Shown: positions 1 through 8,461, counted from the first letter of the stretch. The stretch: 64,000 nucleotides of DNA from Aquimonas sp. (GCA_022241605.1 JAKOMQ010000014.1:1-64000), one strand, 5' to 3'. Notes: generated by a model not told the origin, from the letters alone. Made by a program: numbers and translations.

Positions 1-234
1 CACCTCGATCTCGAGGTCTCGCTCGGCCAGCAGCTTCTTCAGGCGCGCGTTTTCCTGCTGCAACGTCCGCAGCTGTTTGACGTCGGCGGTCTCCAGCTTG
101 CCGTAGCGCTTGCGCCAGACGTACAGCGTCTGCTCGCTGATGCCGTGCTTCTTGGCAACCTCCGCAACCGGCGACTTGTCGGCCTCACGGAGGATCTTGA
201 CCATCTGCTCTTCGGTGAATCGGGACTTGCGCAT
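1..234 (-). CDS. IS3-family transposase OrfA, cut by window edge
   Basis: The minus-strand reading gives 78 residues beginning MRKSRFTEEQMVKILREAD and continuing past the window edge. The N-terminal part is the helix-turn-helix of IS3-type OrfA (KHGISEQTLYVWRKRYG). It is followed by the start of a leucine-zipper-like coiled coil (QQENARLKKLLAERDLEIEV). In IS3 elements OrfA binds the terminal repeats and is fused to the OrfB integrase by frameshifting. OrfB would lie to the left, outside the window. The start is the ATG at 234, which follows the presumed IS end by about 70 bp as expected. Confidence 0.85.
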   Translation of the reverse strand, partial: MRKSRFTEEQMVKILREADKSPVAEVAKKHGISEQTLYVWRKRYGKLETADVKQLRTLQQENARLKKLLAERDLEIEV

Positions 235-303
235 GGGCTCCTCGCTGATGTCAGGAGCCATCCTCTCAACTTTCAACTGGTCCGAGAATCGCCGGGCAGG
301 TCA
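1..303 (-). mobile_element. IS3-family insertion sequence, partial (one end only)
   Basis: Only one end of the element is in the window; the rest lies to the left. It carries the start of an OrfA transposase gene on the minus strand. Read inward on the minus strand, the element begins TGACCTGCC at position 303, a TG start typical of IS3-family ends. At 304 the sequence switches at once to the last 12 bp of a CRISPR repeat, so the boundary is sharp. The other terminal repeat and the target-site duplication are not visible. The family call rests on the OrfA protein and the TG terminus. Confidence 0.8.
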
Positions 304-1928
304 GTGGGTTGAAACGGCATCGCCATCGGCTTTATCGGCGCCATCGTGGTCGCCTGCTCATCAACGAGCAGGCGTGGGTTGAAACCGGCTGAGCAAGCGG
401 CTGGACGTGCTGGAGCTGGTCGCCTGCTCATCAACGAGCAGGCGTGGGTTGAAACTGGTTCGCATCGCGCCAGGCGTGCATCAATCGGGGTCGCCTGCTC
501 ATCAACGAGCAGGCGTGGGTTGAAACTTCTTCACCTTGGCGATTATCTCGTTCCTGTGGTCGCCTGCTCATCAACGAGCAGGCGTGGGTTGAAACGTCTA
601 CTCCCATCTGATCTTGCCCGGCGTGGCACGGTCGCCTGCTCATCAACGAGCAGGCGTGGGTTGAAACGACGAATACGGCCGGCTGCCGGAGCATCGCATC
701 GTCGCCTGCTCATCAACGAGCAGGCGTGGGTTGAAACATGATGCAAGCCCGCGCGCTGTCCTCCATATTGCGTCGCCTGCTCATCAACGAGCAGGCGTGG
801 GTTGAAACATGAATCGCTCCGAGCTGGCAACGCTGCCCCTGATCGCCTGCTCATCAACGAGCAGGCGTGGGTTGAAACGAGGTCAAGGCCGGCACCGTGA
901 TTCCGGGGGTGGTCGCCTGCTCATCAACGAGCAGGCGTGGGTTGAAACCGACGTGGGCATGATCCTTGAGCCGTTGGCGGAAGGTCGCCTGCTCATCAAC
1001 GAGCAGGCGTGGGTTGAAACGCAGACTTCGATCAGGCGCAGGCGTTGGGGATGAGTCGCCTGCTCATCAACGAGCAGGCGTGGGTTGAAACTTCACAGAC
1101 TGCGCCATCTCGACCACCGGCAGGCCGTCGCCTGCTCATCAACGAGCAGGCGTGGGTTGAAACTGGCTGCGCGAGGCTCGGCGTCTGCGTGATGGGGGGT
1201 CGCCTGCTCATCAACGAGCAGGCGTGGGTTGAAACTGCTGGTGCTGGCTTTGGTTGGTTTGTTCGCACTGTCGCCTGCTCATCAACGAGCAGGCGTGGGT
1301 TGAAACATCCGCGAAGGCCCATCGTGATCCCCTCGATCCGGTCGCCTGCTCATCAACGAGCAGGCGTGGGTTGAAACCACGTCAGCACGATACGTCCGGA
1401 TGTCGCGCTCGAGTCGCCTGCTCATCAACGAGCAGGCGTGGGTTGAAACGTGATGGACACCGCCGGGTGTCTTGACGAAGGGGTCGCCTGCTCATCAACG
1501 AGCAGGCGTGGGTTGAAACAACAGGGAGGTTCGGGCTGCGCGGCGGGGGGGATAGTCGCCTGCTCATCAACGAGCAGGCGTGGGTTGAAACACGCAGCCG
1601 GGGGGCGATTGGGACGGACAGCTGATGTCGCCTGCTCATCAACGAGCAGGCGTGGGTTGAAACGCCAAGCGCAAGCTCGGCGAGCTCAGCAGCGAGGTGG
1701 TCGCCTGCTCATCAACGAGCAGGCGTGGGTTGAAACGGGATCGAGCTGGCGGGGAACCCGAAGAACCCCGGGTCGCCTGCTCATCAACGAGCAGGCGTGG
1801 GTTGAAACGCCGGGCAGGCGCCCAGCACCTACGTGGGCGGCGTCGCCTGCTCATCAACGAGCAGCCGTGGGTTGAAACCACGGCGCGCACCTGACGCGAT
1901 GCGAGATGGGAAGTTGTCTGCTCATCAA
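304..1928 (+). CRISPR. CRISPR array, 22 complete 37-bp repeats, type I-C-like repeat
   Basis: Complete repeats start at 349, 419, 490, 559, 631, 701, 772, 842, 912, 984, 1055, 1127, 1199, 1270, 1341, 1413, 1483, 1555, 1627, 1700, 1772 and 1842. Spacers are 32-36 bp and all differ. Each repeat begins GTCGCC, ends GCGTGGGTTGAAAC, and has a perfect 9-bp stem (CGCCTGCTC with GAGCAGGCG) around the loop ATCAAC. The start GTCGC, the end GTGG-TTGAAAC and the spacer size resemble type I-C, whose repeats are usually 32 bp. The plus strand is then the crRNA strand and the leader would lie to the left. The first repeat is reduced to its last 12 bp (304-315) by the IS. Repeat 842 has A as its first base. 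The last complete repeat has a G-to-C change at 1865, and a decayed half-repeat follows at 1913-1928, both signs of the old end. No cas gene is in the window. Confidence 0.97.
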
Positions 1929-2256
1929 GTGCGAAGGACAGTATCTCCTTAAAGCCGCAACCGACGGATTGGAACCGCTTGGGGTTCAGTTGGGTCCAGC
2001 CGACCGCGGTCCGCGATTGGTATGCAAGGACGCCGCCGCAGGGGCCCGTTTCAATCCGCCGTCGCGGGCGACTCATCCGTACTGCTGCGTACGCAAATGT
2101 CGCGCCGCAACAGGCGCCGGGCCGCGGGGGCTTCGGGTACCATGCTGAGGTTTCCCCGCGCGGCCGGCTGCCGCGATGGCCAGCGGCGATCCGCGCGCAG
2201 CCCGGGGTGGAATACCAGTCCAATACCAGAATATGCGCACGCTCCGGAGGGCCGCC
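1929..2256. other. Intergenic region between CRISPR array and aceE
   Basis: About 330 bp without a convincing gene. It must hold the aceE promoter and leader. The visible items are a pair of AATACCAG direct repeats (2211-2218 and 2222-2229), a related GATTGGTATGC at 2015-2025 in the opposite orientation, and the ribosome-binding site GGAGG at 2246-2250. No cas or leader-like sequence is seen. Confidence 0.6.
2211..2229 (+). promoter_or_regulatory. Direct repeat AATACCAG x2, candidate operator of aceE
   Basis: Two identical octamers lie 11 bp apart (one helical turn), 28-46 bp ahead of the aceE start codon. An inverted relative (ATTGGTAT) sits about 200 bp upstream. The ATTGGT/ACCAAT half-sites recall GntR-type pyruvate regulators such as PdhR, but the full PdhR palindrome is not present. 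This is an inference from spacing and position only. Confidence 0.3.
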
Positions 2257-4962
2257 ATGAACCCACTGCAGGATCTGCTGGACACCGACCTCGACCCGAT
2301 CGAAACCCGCGAGTGGGTGGAATCGCTGCAGGCGGTCATCGGCACCGATGGCCCTGACCGCGCCCACTTCCTGCTGGAGCAGATGGTGGAGCAGACCCGT
2401 CGCGCCGGCGCCCACCTGCCCTTCCAGCCGACCACCGAGTACATCAACACCATCCCGGCCCACCTGGAAGCGAAGAGCCCCGGCGATGCGGCGATGGAGT
2501 GGCGCCTGCGCTCGATCGTGCGCTGGAATGCACTGGCGATGGTGGTGCGGGCCAACCGCAAGCCCGGCGAACTGGGCGGCCACATCGCCAGCTTCGCCTC
2601 GGCCGCCACGCTCTACGACGTCGGCTTCAACCATTTCTGGCGCGCGCCCTCGGCCGAGCATCCGGGCGACCTGATCGGCATACAGGGCCACTCCTCGCCG
2701 GGCGTGTATGCGCGCGCCTTTCTTGAGGGCCGCCTCAGCGAAGACCAGATCGACCATTTCCGCATGGAGGTCGACGGCAAGGGCATCAGCTCCTACCCGC
2801 ATCCCTGGTTGATGCCCGACTTCTGGCAGCTGCCGACGGTGTCGATGGGCTTGGGCCCGATCAGCGCGATCTACCAGGCGCGCTTCTGGAAGTACCTCGA
2901 AGGCCGCGGCCTGATGCCGAAGACCGACCGCAAGGTGTGGTGCTTCCTCGGCGACGGCGAGACCGACGAGCCCGAGAGCCTCGGCGCGATCTCGCTGGCC
3001 GGCCGCGAGGGTCTGGACAACCTGATCTTCGTGATCAACTGCAACCTGCAGCGCCTGGATGGCCCGGTGCGCGGCAACGGCAAGATCATCCAGGAGCTGG
3101 AGGGCTCGTTCCGCGGCGCCAACTGGAACGTGCTCAAGCTGGTCTGGGGCAGCTACTGGGATCCGCTGCTGGCCCGCGATACGACCGGCAAGCTGCGCCA
3201 GCTGATGATGGAAACGGTCGACGGCGAATACCAGAACTGCAAGGCTTTCGGCGGCAAGTACACGCGCGACAATTTCTTCGGCAAGTATCCGGAGACCGCG
3301 GCGCTCGTCGCCAACCTCAGCGACGACGACATCTGGCGCCTGAACCGTGGCGGCCACGACCCGCACAAGGTCTACGCCGCCTACGACGTGGCGATGAAAA
3401 CGCGGGGCATGCCCACGGTGATCCTGGCCAAGACGGTCAAGGGTTACGGCATGGGCAAGGCGGGTGAGTCGCTCAATCCGACCCACCAGACCAAGAAGCT
3501 CGACGACGAGGCGATCCGCGCTTTTCGCGACCGCTTCAACATCCCGGTGGCCGATGACAGGCTCGCCGAGGTGCCCTTCTACCACCCGGGCCCGGACTCG
3601 CCCGAGGTGCAGTACCTGAAGGCGCGCCGCGAGTCGCTGGGCGGCCCGCTGCCGCAGCGCCGCGCCAAGGCCAGCGAGGCGCTGGCGGTGCCTGCGCTGT
3701 CCACCTTCGAGCGCCTGCTGAAATCCAGCGGCGAGCGCGAGATCAGCACCACCATGGCCTTCGTGCAGGTGCTCAACATCATCCTGCGCGACAAGCAGGT
3801 CGGCCCGCGCTGCGTGCCGATCGTGGCCGACGAGGCGCGCACCTTCGGTATGGAGGGCCTGTTCCGGCAGATCGGCATCTACGCGCCGCACGGCCAGAAG
3901 TACAAGCCGGTCGACGCCGACCAGCTGATGTATTACCGCGAGGACACCGCAGGGCAGGTGCTGGAGGAAGGCATCACCGAGGCCGGCGCATTCTCGAGCT
4001 GGATGGCTGCCGCCACCAGCTACAGCACCAACGACCTGCAGATGCTGCCGTTCTACATCTACTACTCGATGTTCGGCTTCCAGCGCATCGGCGACTCCGC
4101 CTGGCAGGCGGCCGACATGCGCTCGCGCGGTTTCCTGCTGGGCGCCACCGCCGGCCGCACCACGCTAAACGGCGAAGGCCTGCAGCATGAGGACGGCCAC
4201 AGCCACCTGCTGGCCGGCGCGATCCCCAACTGCCGCGCCTACGACCCCACATTCGGCTATGAAGTGGCGGTGATCGTGCAGCACGGCATGCAGCGCATGC
4301 TCAGCGAGCAGGTCGACGAGTACTGGTACCTGACCCTGATGAACGAGAACTACCCGCACCCGGAAATGCCGGCCGGCGCCGAGGAAGGGATCATCCGCGG
4401 CATGTATCTGCTGCGGGAATCGGGCAACGGGAATGGGGAGTCGGCCAAGGCGAAAACCAAGAGCAAGCGCCCTCATGTCCAACTGCTCGGATCTGGAACG
4501 ATCCTGCGCGAGGTGATGGCGGCAGCGGAGCTGCTGGACAAGGAGTTTGGCGTCAGCGCCGATATCTGGAGCTGCCCCAGCTTCACCGAGCTGCGCCGCG
4601 AGGGCTACGACGTGGAGCGCCACAACCGCTTCCACCCTGAGCAGCCGCGCAAGGCCTATGTCACCGGGCTGCTGGAGGGCCGCGCCGGCCCGGCGATCGC
4701 CGCCACCGACTACGTGCGCGCGTTTGCCGACCAGATCCGTGCCTTCGTGCCGATGCGCTATACCGTGCTTGGCACCGACGGCTTCGGCCGCTCGGATACC
4801 CGCGCAAACCTGCGCCGATTCTTCGAGGTGGACCGCTTCCATATCGCGCACGCGGCGATCTGCGCGCTGGCCGAGGAGGGCGTGATGAACGCCAAGGACG
4901 TGGCTCGCGCCATCAAGGAGTTCGGCATCGACCCCGGCAAGCCCAATCCACGCCTGGCCTGA
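2257..4962 (+). CDS. aceE: Pyruvate dehydrogenase E1 component, homodimeric type
   Basis: This is the thiamine-diphosphate-dependent E1 subunit that decarboxylates pyruvate and passes the acetyl group to lipoyl-E2, feeding acetyl-CoA into the TCA cycle. The 901-residue protein is close to E. coli AceE (887). The ThDP/Mg motif GDGETDEPES begins near residue 232 and runs to the VINCN segment near 263. The C-terminus (VLGTDGFGRSDTR, then NPRLA) is typical. The start is the ATG at 2257 with GGAGG six bases upstream. An in-frame ATG at 2176 lacks a Shine-Dalgarno site. Near residues 720-735 there is a low-complexity insert (GNGNGE, then KAKTKSKR) longer than the matching E. coli loop. aceF and lpd are not adjacent. 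The lipoylation genes near 29 kb serve the E2 partner. Confidence 0.97.
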   Translation: MNPLQDLLDTDLDPIETREWVESLQAVIGTDGPDRAHFLLEQMVEQTRRAGAHLPFQPTTEYINTIPAHLEAKSPGDAAMEWRLRSIVRWNALAMVVRANRKPGELGGHIASFASAATLYDVGFNHFWRAPSAEHPGDLIGIQGHSSPGVYARAFLEGRLSEDQIDHFRMEVDGKGISSYPHPWLMPDFWQLPTVSMGLGPISAIYQARFWKYLEGRGLMPKTDRKVWCFLGDGETDEPESLGAISLAGREGLDNLIFVINCNLQRLDGPVRGNGKIIQELEGSFRGANWNVLKLVWGSYWDPLLARDTTGKLRQLMMETVDGEYQNCKAFGGKYTRDNFFGKYPETAALVANLSDDDIWRLNRGGHDPHKVYAAYDVAMKTRGMPTVILAKTVKGYGMGKAGESLNPTHQTKKLDDEAIRAFRDRFNIPVADDRLAEVPFYHPGPDSPEVQYLKARRESLGGPLPQRRAKASEALAVPALSTFERLLKSSGEREISTTMAFVQVLNIILRDKQVGPRCVPIVADEARTFGMEGLFRQIGIYAPHGQKYKPVDADQLMYYREDTAGQVLEEGITEAGAFSSWMAAATSYSTNDLQMLPFYIYYSMFGFQRIGDSAWQAADMRSRGFLLGATAGRTTLNGEGLQHEDGHSHLLAGAIPNCRAYDPTFGYEVAVIVQHGMQRMLSEQVDEYWYLTLMNENYPHPEMPAGAEEGIIRGMYLLRESGNGNGESAKAKTKSKRPHVQLLGSGTILREVMAAAELLDKEFGVSADIWSCPSFTELRREGYDVERHNRFHPEQPRKAYVTGLLEGRAGPAIAATDYVRAFADQIRAFVPMRYTVLGTDGFGRSDTRANLRRFFEVDRFHIAHAAICALAEEGVMNAKDVARAIKEFGIDPGKPNPRLA

Positions 4963-5065
4963 GAGCCTGTGCAAAAACCATCTGCCTGCTGAGGCCGCTG
5001 CAGCACGCCGGCATTCACGCCGGAGCACTTATCATGCAGCCGATCACAGCCCACGGAGACCCGCC

Positions 5066-5539
5066 ATGCGTTCCATGCTTGCCCTGTTGGGCATCACATT
5101 GGCTCTTGCCCTGCCTGCCGCGCCGGTGCTGGCGTCTGACCTGAGTGTGTCCGACCCCTGGGCCCGCCCCACCCCGCCCGGTTCGCGGGTCGGCGCCGGC
5201 TACGTGCAGATCCTCAACGGCGGGGACAGCGCGCGCCGTCTGCTGTCGGCGGAAAGCCCGCTGGCGGGCAGCATGGAGATCCACACCATGATCGAAGAGG
5301 ACGGCATGATGCGTATGCGCAAGCTGGCCGAAGGGCTCGAGATCCCCGCCGGCGGCCGCGTCGAACTGAAGCCCGGCGCGGAGCATCTGATGTTCTTCTC
5401 GCCGACCCAGGCTTTCGTCGAGGGCGAAACCATACCGGTCACCCTGATCTTTGACGGCGAGGAGCGCCTTGAGGTGCCCTTCATCGTCTCCGACCGCAGC
5501 GGTCGCATGCACGGCGGGCACGGCGCGCACGCGCACTGA
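5066..5539 (+). CDS. PCuAC-family periplasmic copper(I) chaperone
   Basis: A 157-residue exported protein. The first 23 residues form a signal peptide ending at APVLAS. The mature part is a PCuAC domain, a small beta-barrel that carries Cu(I) to the CuA/CuB sites of cytochrome oxidases. The expected Met/His ligands are visible: MEIHTM near residue 70, a methionine-rich stretch (DGMMRMRK), and EHLMFF near 110. The tail MHGGHGAHAH is a second likely metal-binding segment. It lies alone between aceE and a strong terminator, so it is probably a single-gene unit. The ATG at 5066 is followed directly by the signal peptide. Confidence 0.9.
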   Translation: MRSMLALLGITLALALPAAPVLASDLSVSDPWARPTPPGSRVGAGYVQILNGGDSARRLLSAESPLAGSMEIHTMIEEDGMMRMRKLAEGLEIPAGGRVELKPGAEHLMFFSPTQAFVEGETIPVTLIFDGEERLEVPFIVSDRSGRMHGGHGAHAH

Positions 5540-5560
5540 CGCCCTGCAGCCCCGCAGGAA

Positions 5561-5595
5561 CGCAAAGGGCCGCGGCATTGCCGCGGCCCTTTGCG
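5561..5595. terminator. Bidirectional terminator, perfect 16-bp stem
   Basis: The arms CGCAAAGGGCCGCGGC (5561-5576) and their exact complement (5580-5595) enclose a 3-base loop ATT. The hairpin sits between the convergent copper chaperone and cystathionine gamma-lyase/synthase genes. It lacks a long T-run on either side, but its position and perfect stem make a shared terminator the simplest reading. Confidence 0.75.
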
Positions 5596-5615
5596 TATGC
5601 GCAGGCAGCGTTCGA

Positions 5616-6788
5616 TCAGATCGCCGCCAGCGCTGCCTCCAGCTCGTCGCGCAGGTCGGCCAGGTCTTCCACGCCGACGCTCAGGCGCACCAGGTTGTCG
5701 TGGATGCCTAGCTTGGCGCGGGTCTCCGCCGGCACCGAGGCGTGGGTCATGATTGCCGGGTGGTTGATCAGGCTCTCCACGCCGCCCAGCGACTCGGCCA
5801 GCGCGAACAGCTTGCAGCGCTCCATCATGCGTCGGGTGCCGGCGAGGTCGGTGTCCAGCACCACGCTGACCATGCCGCCGAAACCGTGCATCTGGCGCTT
5901 GGCCAGCTCGTGCTGCGGGTGGGATGCAAGGCCGGGATAGATCACCTTGCGGACCTTGGGATGCGTTTCCAACCACTGCGCCAGCGCCTGCGCATTCTCG
6001 CAGTGGGCGCGCATGCGCAGGTGCAGAGTCTTCAGGCCGCGCAGCGCGAGGAAGCTGTCGAAGGGCCCCTGCACGCCGCCGATGGCGTTCTGGAGAAAGG
6101 TGAGCTGCTCCTCCAGCGCATCGTGCTCGCCCACCACCAGCATGCCGCCGACGATGTCGCTGTGGCCGTTCAAGTACTTGGTGGCGGAGTGCATCACCAG
6201 ATGCGCGCCGAGCTCCAGCGGACGCTGCAGGATCGGGCTGCAGAAGGTGTTGTCGACCGCCAGGATCAAACCCTTGCTGCGCGCGAACTCCGCGAGCTTC
6301 GCGATATCGACAAGCTTCAGCATCGGATTGGTCGGCGTCTCGCACCAGATCATCTTCGTGTTCGGGCGCAGGGCGGCGGTGACCGCATCAAGATCATCGA
6401 GATCGACGAAGCTGAACTCCAGCCCCGCCGAGCGCCGGCGCACGCGCTCGAACAGGCGGTAGGTGCCACCGTAGACATCGTCCATGCAGATGACGTGGGC
6501 GCCGGTATCCAGCATCTCCAGCGCGGTCGAGGTGGCGGCCAGCCCGGAGGCGAAGGCATAGCCGCGGCGGCCGTGCTCCAGCGCCGCCACGCAGGCCTCG
6601 TAGGCGAAGCGGGTGGGGTTGTGGCTGCGCGAGTACTCGAAGCCCTGGTGGTCGCCAGGGCTGCGCTGCACATAGGTCGAGGTGGCGTAGATCGGCGTCA
6701 TCACTGCGCCGGTGGAGGGATCGGGCGACTGACCGGCGTGGATGGCGAGCGTGCCGAGGCCGGGGCGGGCCGTGGAATCGGTGGACAT
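5616..6788 (-). CDS. Cystathionine gamma-lyase/gamma-synthase (PLP, Cys/Met metabolism family)
   Basis: A 390-residue PLP enzyme of the Cys/Met metabolism family. The PLP lysine is K204 in HSATKYLNGHSD, and the cofactor phosphate loop is ASGLAATSTA near residue 80. It lies 34 bp downstream of cystathionine beta-synthase on the same strand. The pair therefore most likely runs reverse transsulfuration, homocysteine to cystathionine to cysteine, with this enzyme as gamma-lyase. Closely related xanthomonad enzymes are also annotated as gamma-synthase (metB), and sequence alone does not separate these activities. Start ATG at 6788. Confidence 0.9.
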   Translation of the reverse strand: MSTDSTARPGLGTLAIHAGQSPDPSTGAVMTPIYATSTYVQRSPGDHQGFEYSRSHNPTRFAYEACVAALEHGRRGYAFASGLAATSTALEMLDTGAHVICMDDVYGGTYRLFERVRRRSAGLEFSFVDLDDLDAVTAALRPNTKMIWCETPTNPMLKLVDIAKLAEFARSKGLILAVDNTFCSPILQRPLELGAHLVMHSATKYLNGHSDIVGGMLVVGEHDALEEQLTFLQNAIGGVQGPFDSFLALRGLKTLHLRMRAHCENAQALAQWLETHPKVRKVIYPGLASHPQHELAKRQMHGFGGMVSVVLDTDLAGTRRMMERCKLFALAESLGGVESLINHPAIMTHASVPAETRAKLGIHDNLVRLSVGVEDLADLRDELEAALAAI

Positions 6789-6822
6789 GGGGGCGTTCCG
6801 GAAGGTTGGGGGCGGCGCGCGC

Positions 6823-8193
6823 TTACGCGACGCGCCGGCGCAGGTAGTTGAGCAGGTCGATGCGGGTGATCAGGCCGAGGAAGCGCTCGGCGTCCATCAC
6901 GATGGCAACGTGGCCGCGCTGGAACATCGGCAGCAGGCTTTCCACCGGTGCGCGCACGTCGAGCTTGTCCAGTGTAGTGATCATGGCGGTGGACACCGGG
7001 TCACGGAAGCGCGCCTCGTCCGAATGGACGTGCATGAGCACATCGCTCTCGTCGACGATGCCGACCAGCTGTTCGTTGTCCACCACCGGCAGCTGGCTGA
7101 CGTCGTAGAGCTTCATGCGCTGGTAGGCGACGGTGAGCGCATCGTTCGGGCCGATCACCACCGTGTCGCGCTGCGCATAGGGACGCAGGATCAGGTCGCG
7201 CAGATCGCCGTGCTGGGCGCGCTCAAGGAAGCCGTTGTCCAGCATCCAGTAGTCGTTGTACATCTTCGACAGGTACTTGTTGCCGGTGTCGCAGACGAAC
7301 ATCACCACCCGCTTGGGCGTGGTCTGCTCGTGGCAGTAGCGCAGGGCCGCCGTGAGGATGGTGCCGGTGGAAGAGCCGCCGAGGATGCCCTCCTTGGCCA
7401 GCAGCTCGCGGCCCGCCAGAAAGCTGTCTCGGTCGCTGACCGCATAGGCCTTCTTGACGTGGGTGAAGTCCGAGATCGGCGGCAGGAAGTCCTCGCCGAT
7501 GCCCTCGACCAGCCAGCTGCCGGACTTGGTGCTGAGCGTGCCTTCGTTGATGTACTGGGTGAGGATCGAGCCCACCGGGTCAGCCAGGATCAGCTCGACG
7601 TGCGGGGCCTCGCGGCGGAAGAAGCGCGACAGCCCGGTGACGGTGCCGGACGAGCCGACGCCAAACACGATGGCGTCCATCTGCCCTTCCATCTGTCTCC
7701 AGATCTCGGGGCCGGTGCCCTCCTCGTGGGCACGCGGGTTGTCGGGGTTGCCGAACTGGTTGATGAAATAGGCCCCCGGGGTTTCGCGCGCGATCTGCTC
7801 GGCCAAGTCTTGGTAGTACTGCGGATGGCCCTTCGCCACATCGGAACGGGTCAGAACGACCTCGGCGCCCATGGCCTTGAGGTTGAAGATCTTCTCGCGG
7901 CTCATCTTGTCGGGCACGACCAGGATCAGCTTGTAGCCCTTCTGCTGGGCTACCAGCGCCAGCCCGATGCCGGTGTTGCCGGCAGTGCCCTCGACCAGGG
8001 TGTCGCCCGGCTGGATCTTGCCGGCCTTTTCTGCGGCCTCGATCATGGTCAGGCCGATGCGATCCTTGATCGAACCGCCCGGATTCATGGCCTCGAGCTT
8101 GAAAAACAGCTCGCAGCAGCCGGTGTCGAGATGGCGGGCGCGGACGATGGGCGTTTCGCCGATCAGGTCCAGGACGCTGTCGTGGATGGGCAT
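6823..8193 (-). CDS. Cystathionine beta-synthase with C-terminal CBS domain pair
   Basis: A 456-residue fold-type-II PLP enzyme that joins serine (or O-acetylserine) and homocysteine to cystathionine. The PLP lysine is K43 in PGGSIKDRIG and the phosphate-binding loop is GTAGNTG near residue 70. Residues from about 330 to the end form two CBS repeats (DVSQLPVVDNEQLVGIVDES, then a second copy ending LGLITRIDLLNYL), which bind adenosyl ligands in other members. The start at 8193 (MPIHDSVLDLIGETP) matches the family. An in-frame ATG at 8238 would add 15 residues. Neither has a strong Shine-Dalgarno site. It is the first gene of a two-gene operon. Confidence 0.93.
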   Translation of the reverse strand: MPIHDSVLDLIGETPIVRARHLDTGCCELFFKLEAMNPGGSIKDRIGLTMIEAAEKAGKIQPGDTLVEGTAGNTGIGLALVAQQKGYKLILVVPDKMSREKIFNLKAMGAEVVLTRSDVAKGHPQYYQDLAEQIARETPGAYFINQFGNPDNPRAHEEGTGPEIWRQMEGQMDAIVFGVGSSGTVTGLSRFFRREAPHVELILADPVGSILTQYINEGTLSTKSGSWLVEGIGEDFLPPISDFTHVKKAYAVSDRDSFLAGRELLAKEGILGGSSTGTILTAALRYCHEQTTPKRVVMFVCDTGNKYLSKMYNDYWMLDNGFLERAQHGDLRDLILRPYAQRDTVVIGPNDALTVAYQRMKLYDVSQLPVVDNEQLVGIVDESDVLMHVHSDEARFRDPVSTAMITTLDKLDVRAPVESLLPMFQRGHVAIVMDAERFLGLITRIDLLNYLRRRVA

Positions 8194-8321
8194 GGAGGAG
8201 ATGGCCGGACGGCCGGGGGCAGTGGAAGTGGCCGCCATGATACCGGCTGCACCGCTGCGCACTTTGCCGCGCCGCGCTAAACTGCGCGGCCCCGCGCCGG
8301 CCCGGCGGCGCGGGCAGGTAG

Positions 8322-8443
8322 CGTTCCGGGACCCCGCGGGGAGTAGTCGCGCGCCACCCGGCGCGTGCCTGTCGTCAACACACTGGGCCGAAGGCCCTGG
8401 CGCAGGCAGAGGGGCAGCATGTCCCTGACGAGACCGCAGGCTG
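8322..8443 (+). promoter_or_regulatory. yybP-ykoY manganese riboswitch
   Basis: The leader of the GDT1 gene has the conserved blocks of this class in order: GGGGAGTAG at 8338-8346, GTCAACACACTGG at 8374-8386, and CTGACGAGACC at 8425-8435. G/C-rich helices lie between them. Members of this class bind Mn2+ and switch on Mn exporters and related membrane proteins. The outer limits are estimated from the helices and may be off by about 10 bases. Confidence 0.88.
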
Positions 8444-8445
8444 CA

Positions 8446-8461
8446 CCACCCGGCCGGGTGG
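8446..8461 (+). promoter_or_regulatory. Expression-platform hairpin behind the riboswitch
   Basis: CCACCCGG and CCGGGTGG form a self-complementary 16-bp stretch just downstream of the aptamer and 52 bp before the start codon. It could be the switching helix. There is no T-run, so control by translation or Rho is more likely than intrinsic termination. Confidence 0.4.

Noticed and set aside
346..1894. Several reading frames of 65-140 codons on both strands across the CRISPR array
   Set aside because: They only read the repeat over and over (for example LLINEQAWVET) and have no start sites; the array explains them.
1639..3891. A 750-codon open frame opposite aceE
   Set aside because: It is the antisense of a very GC-rich gene, has no family resemblance, and runs into the CRISPR repeats.
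4963..4979. GAGCCTGTGCAAAAACC resembling one end of the element at 32150
   Set aside because: No partner end or shared interior is found nearby; one short similarity is not enough.
6789..8237. A SAM or T-box type riboswitch controlling the cystathionine genes
   Set aside because: The 34-bp spacer between the genes is too short, and no conserved blocks are seen upstream of the first gene.
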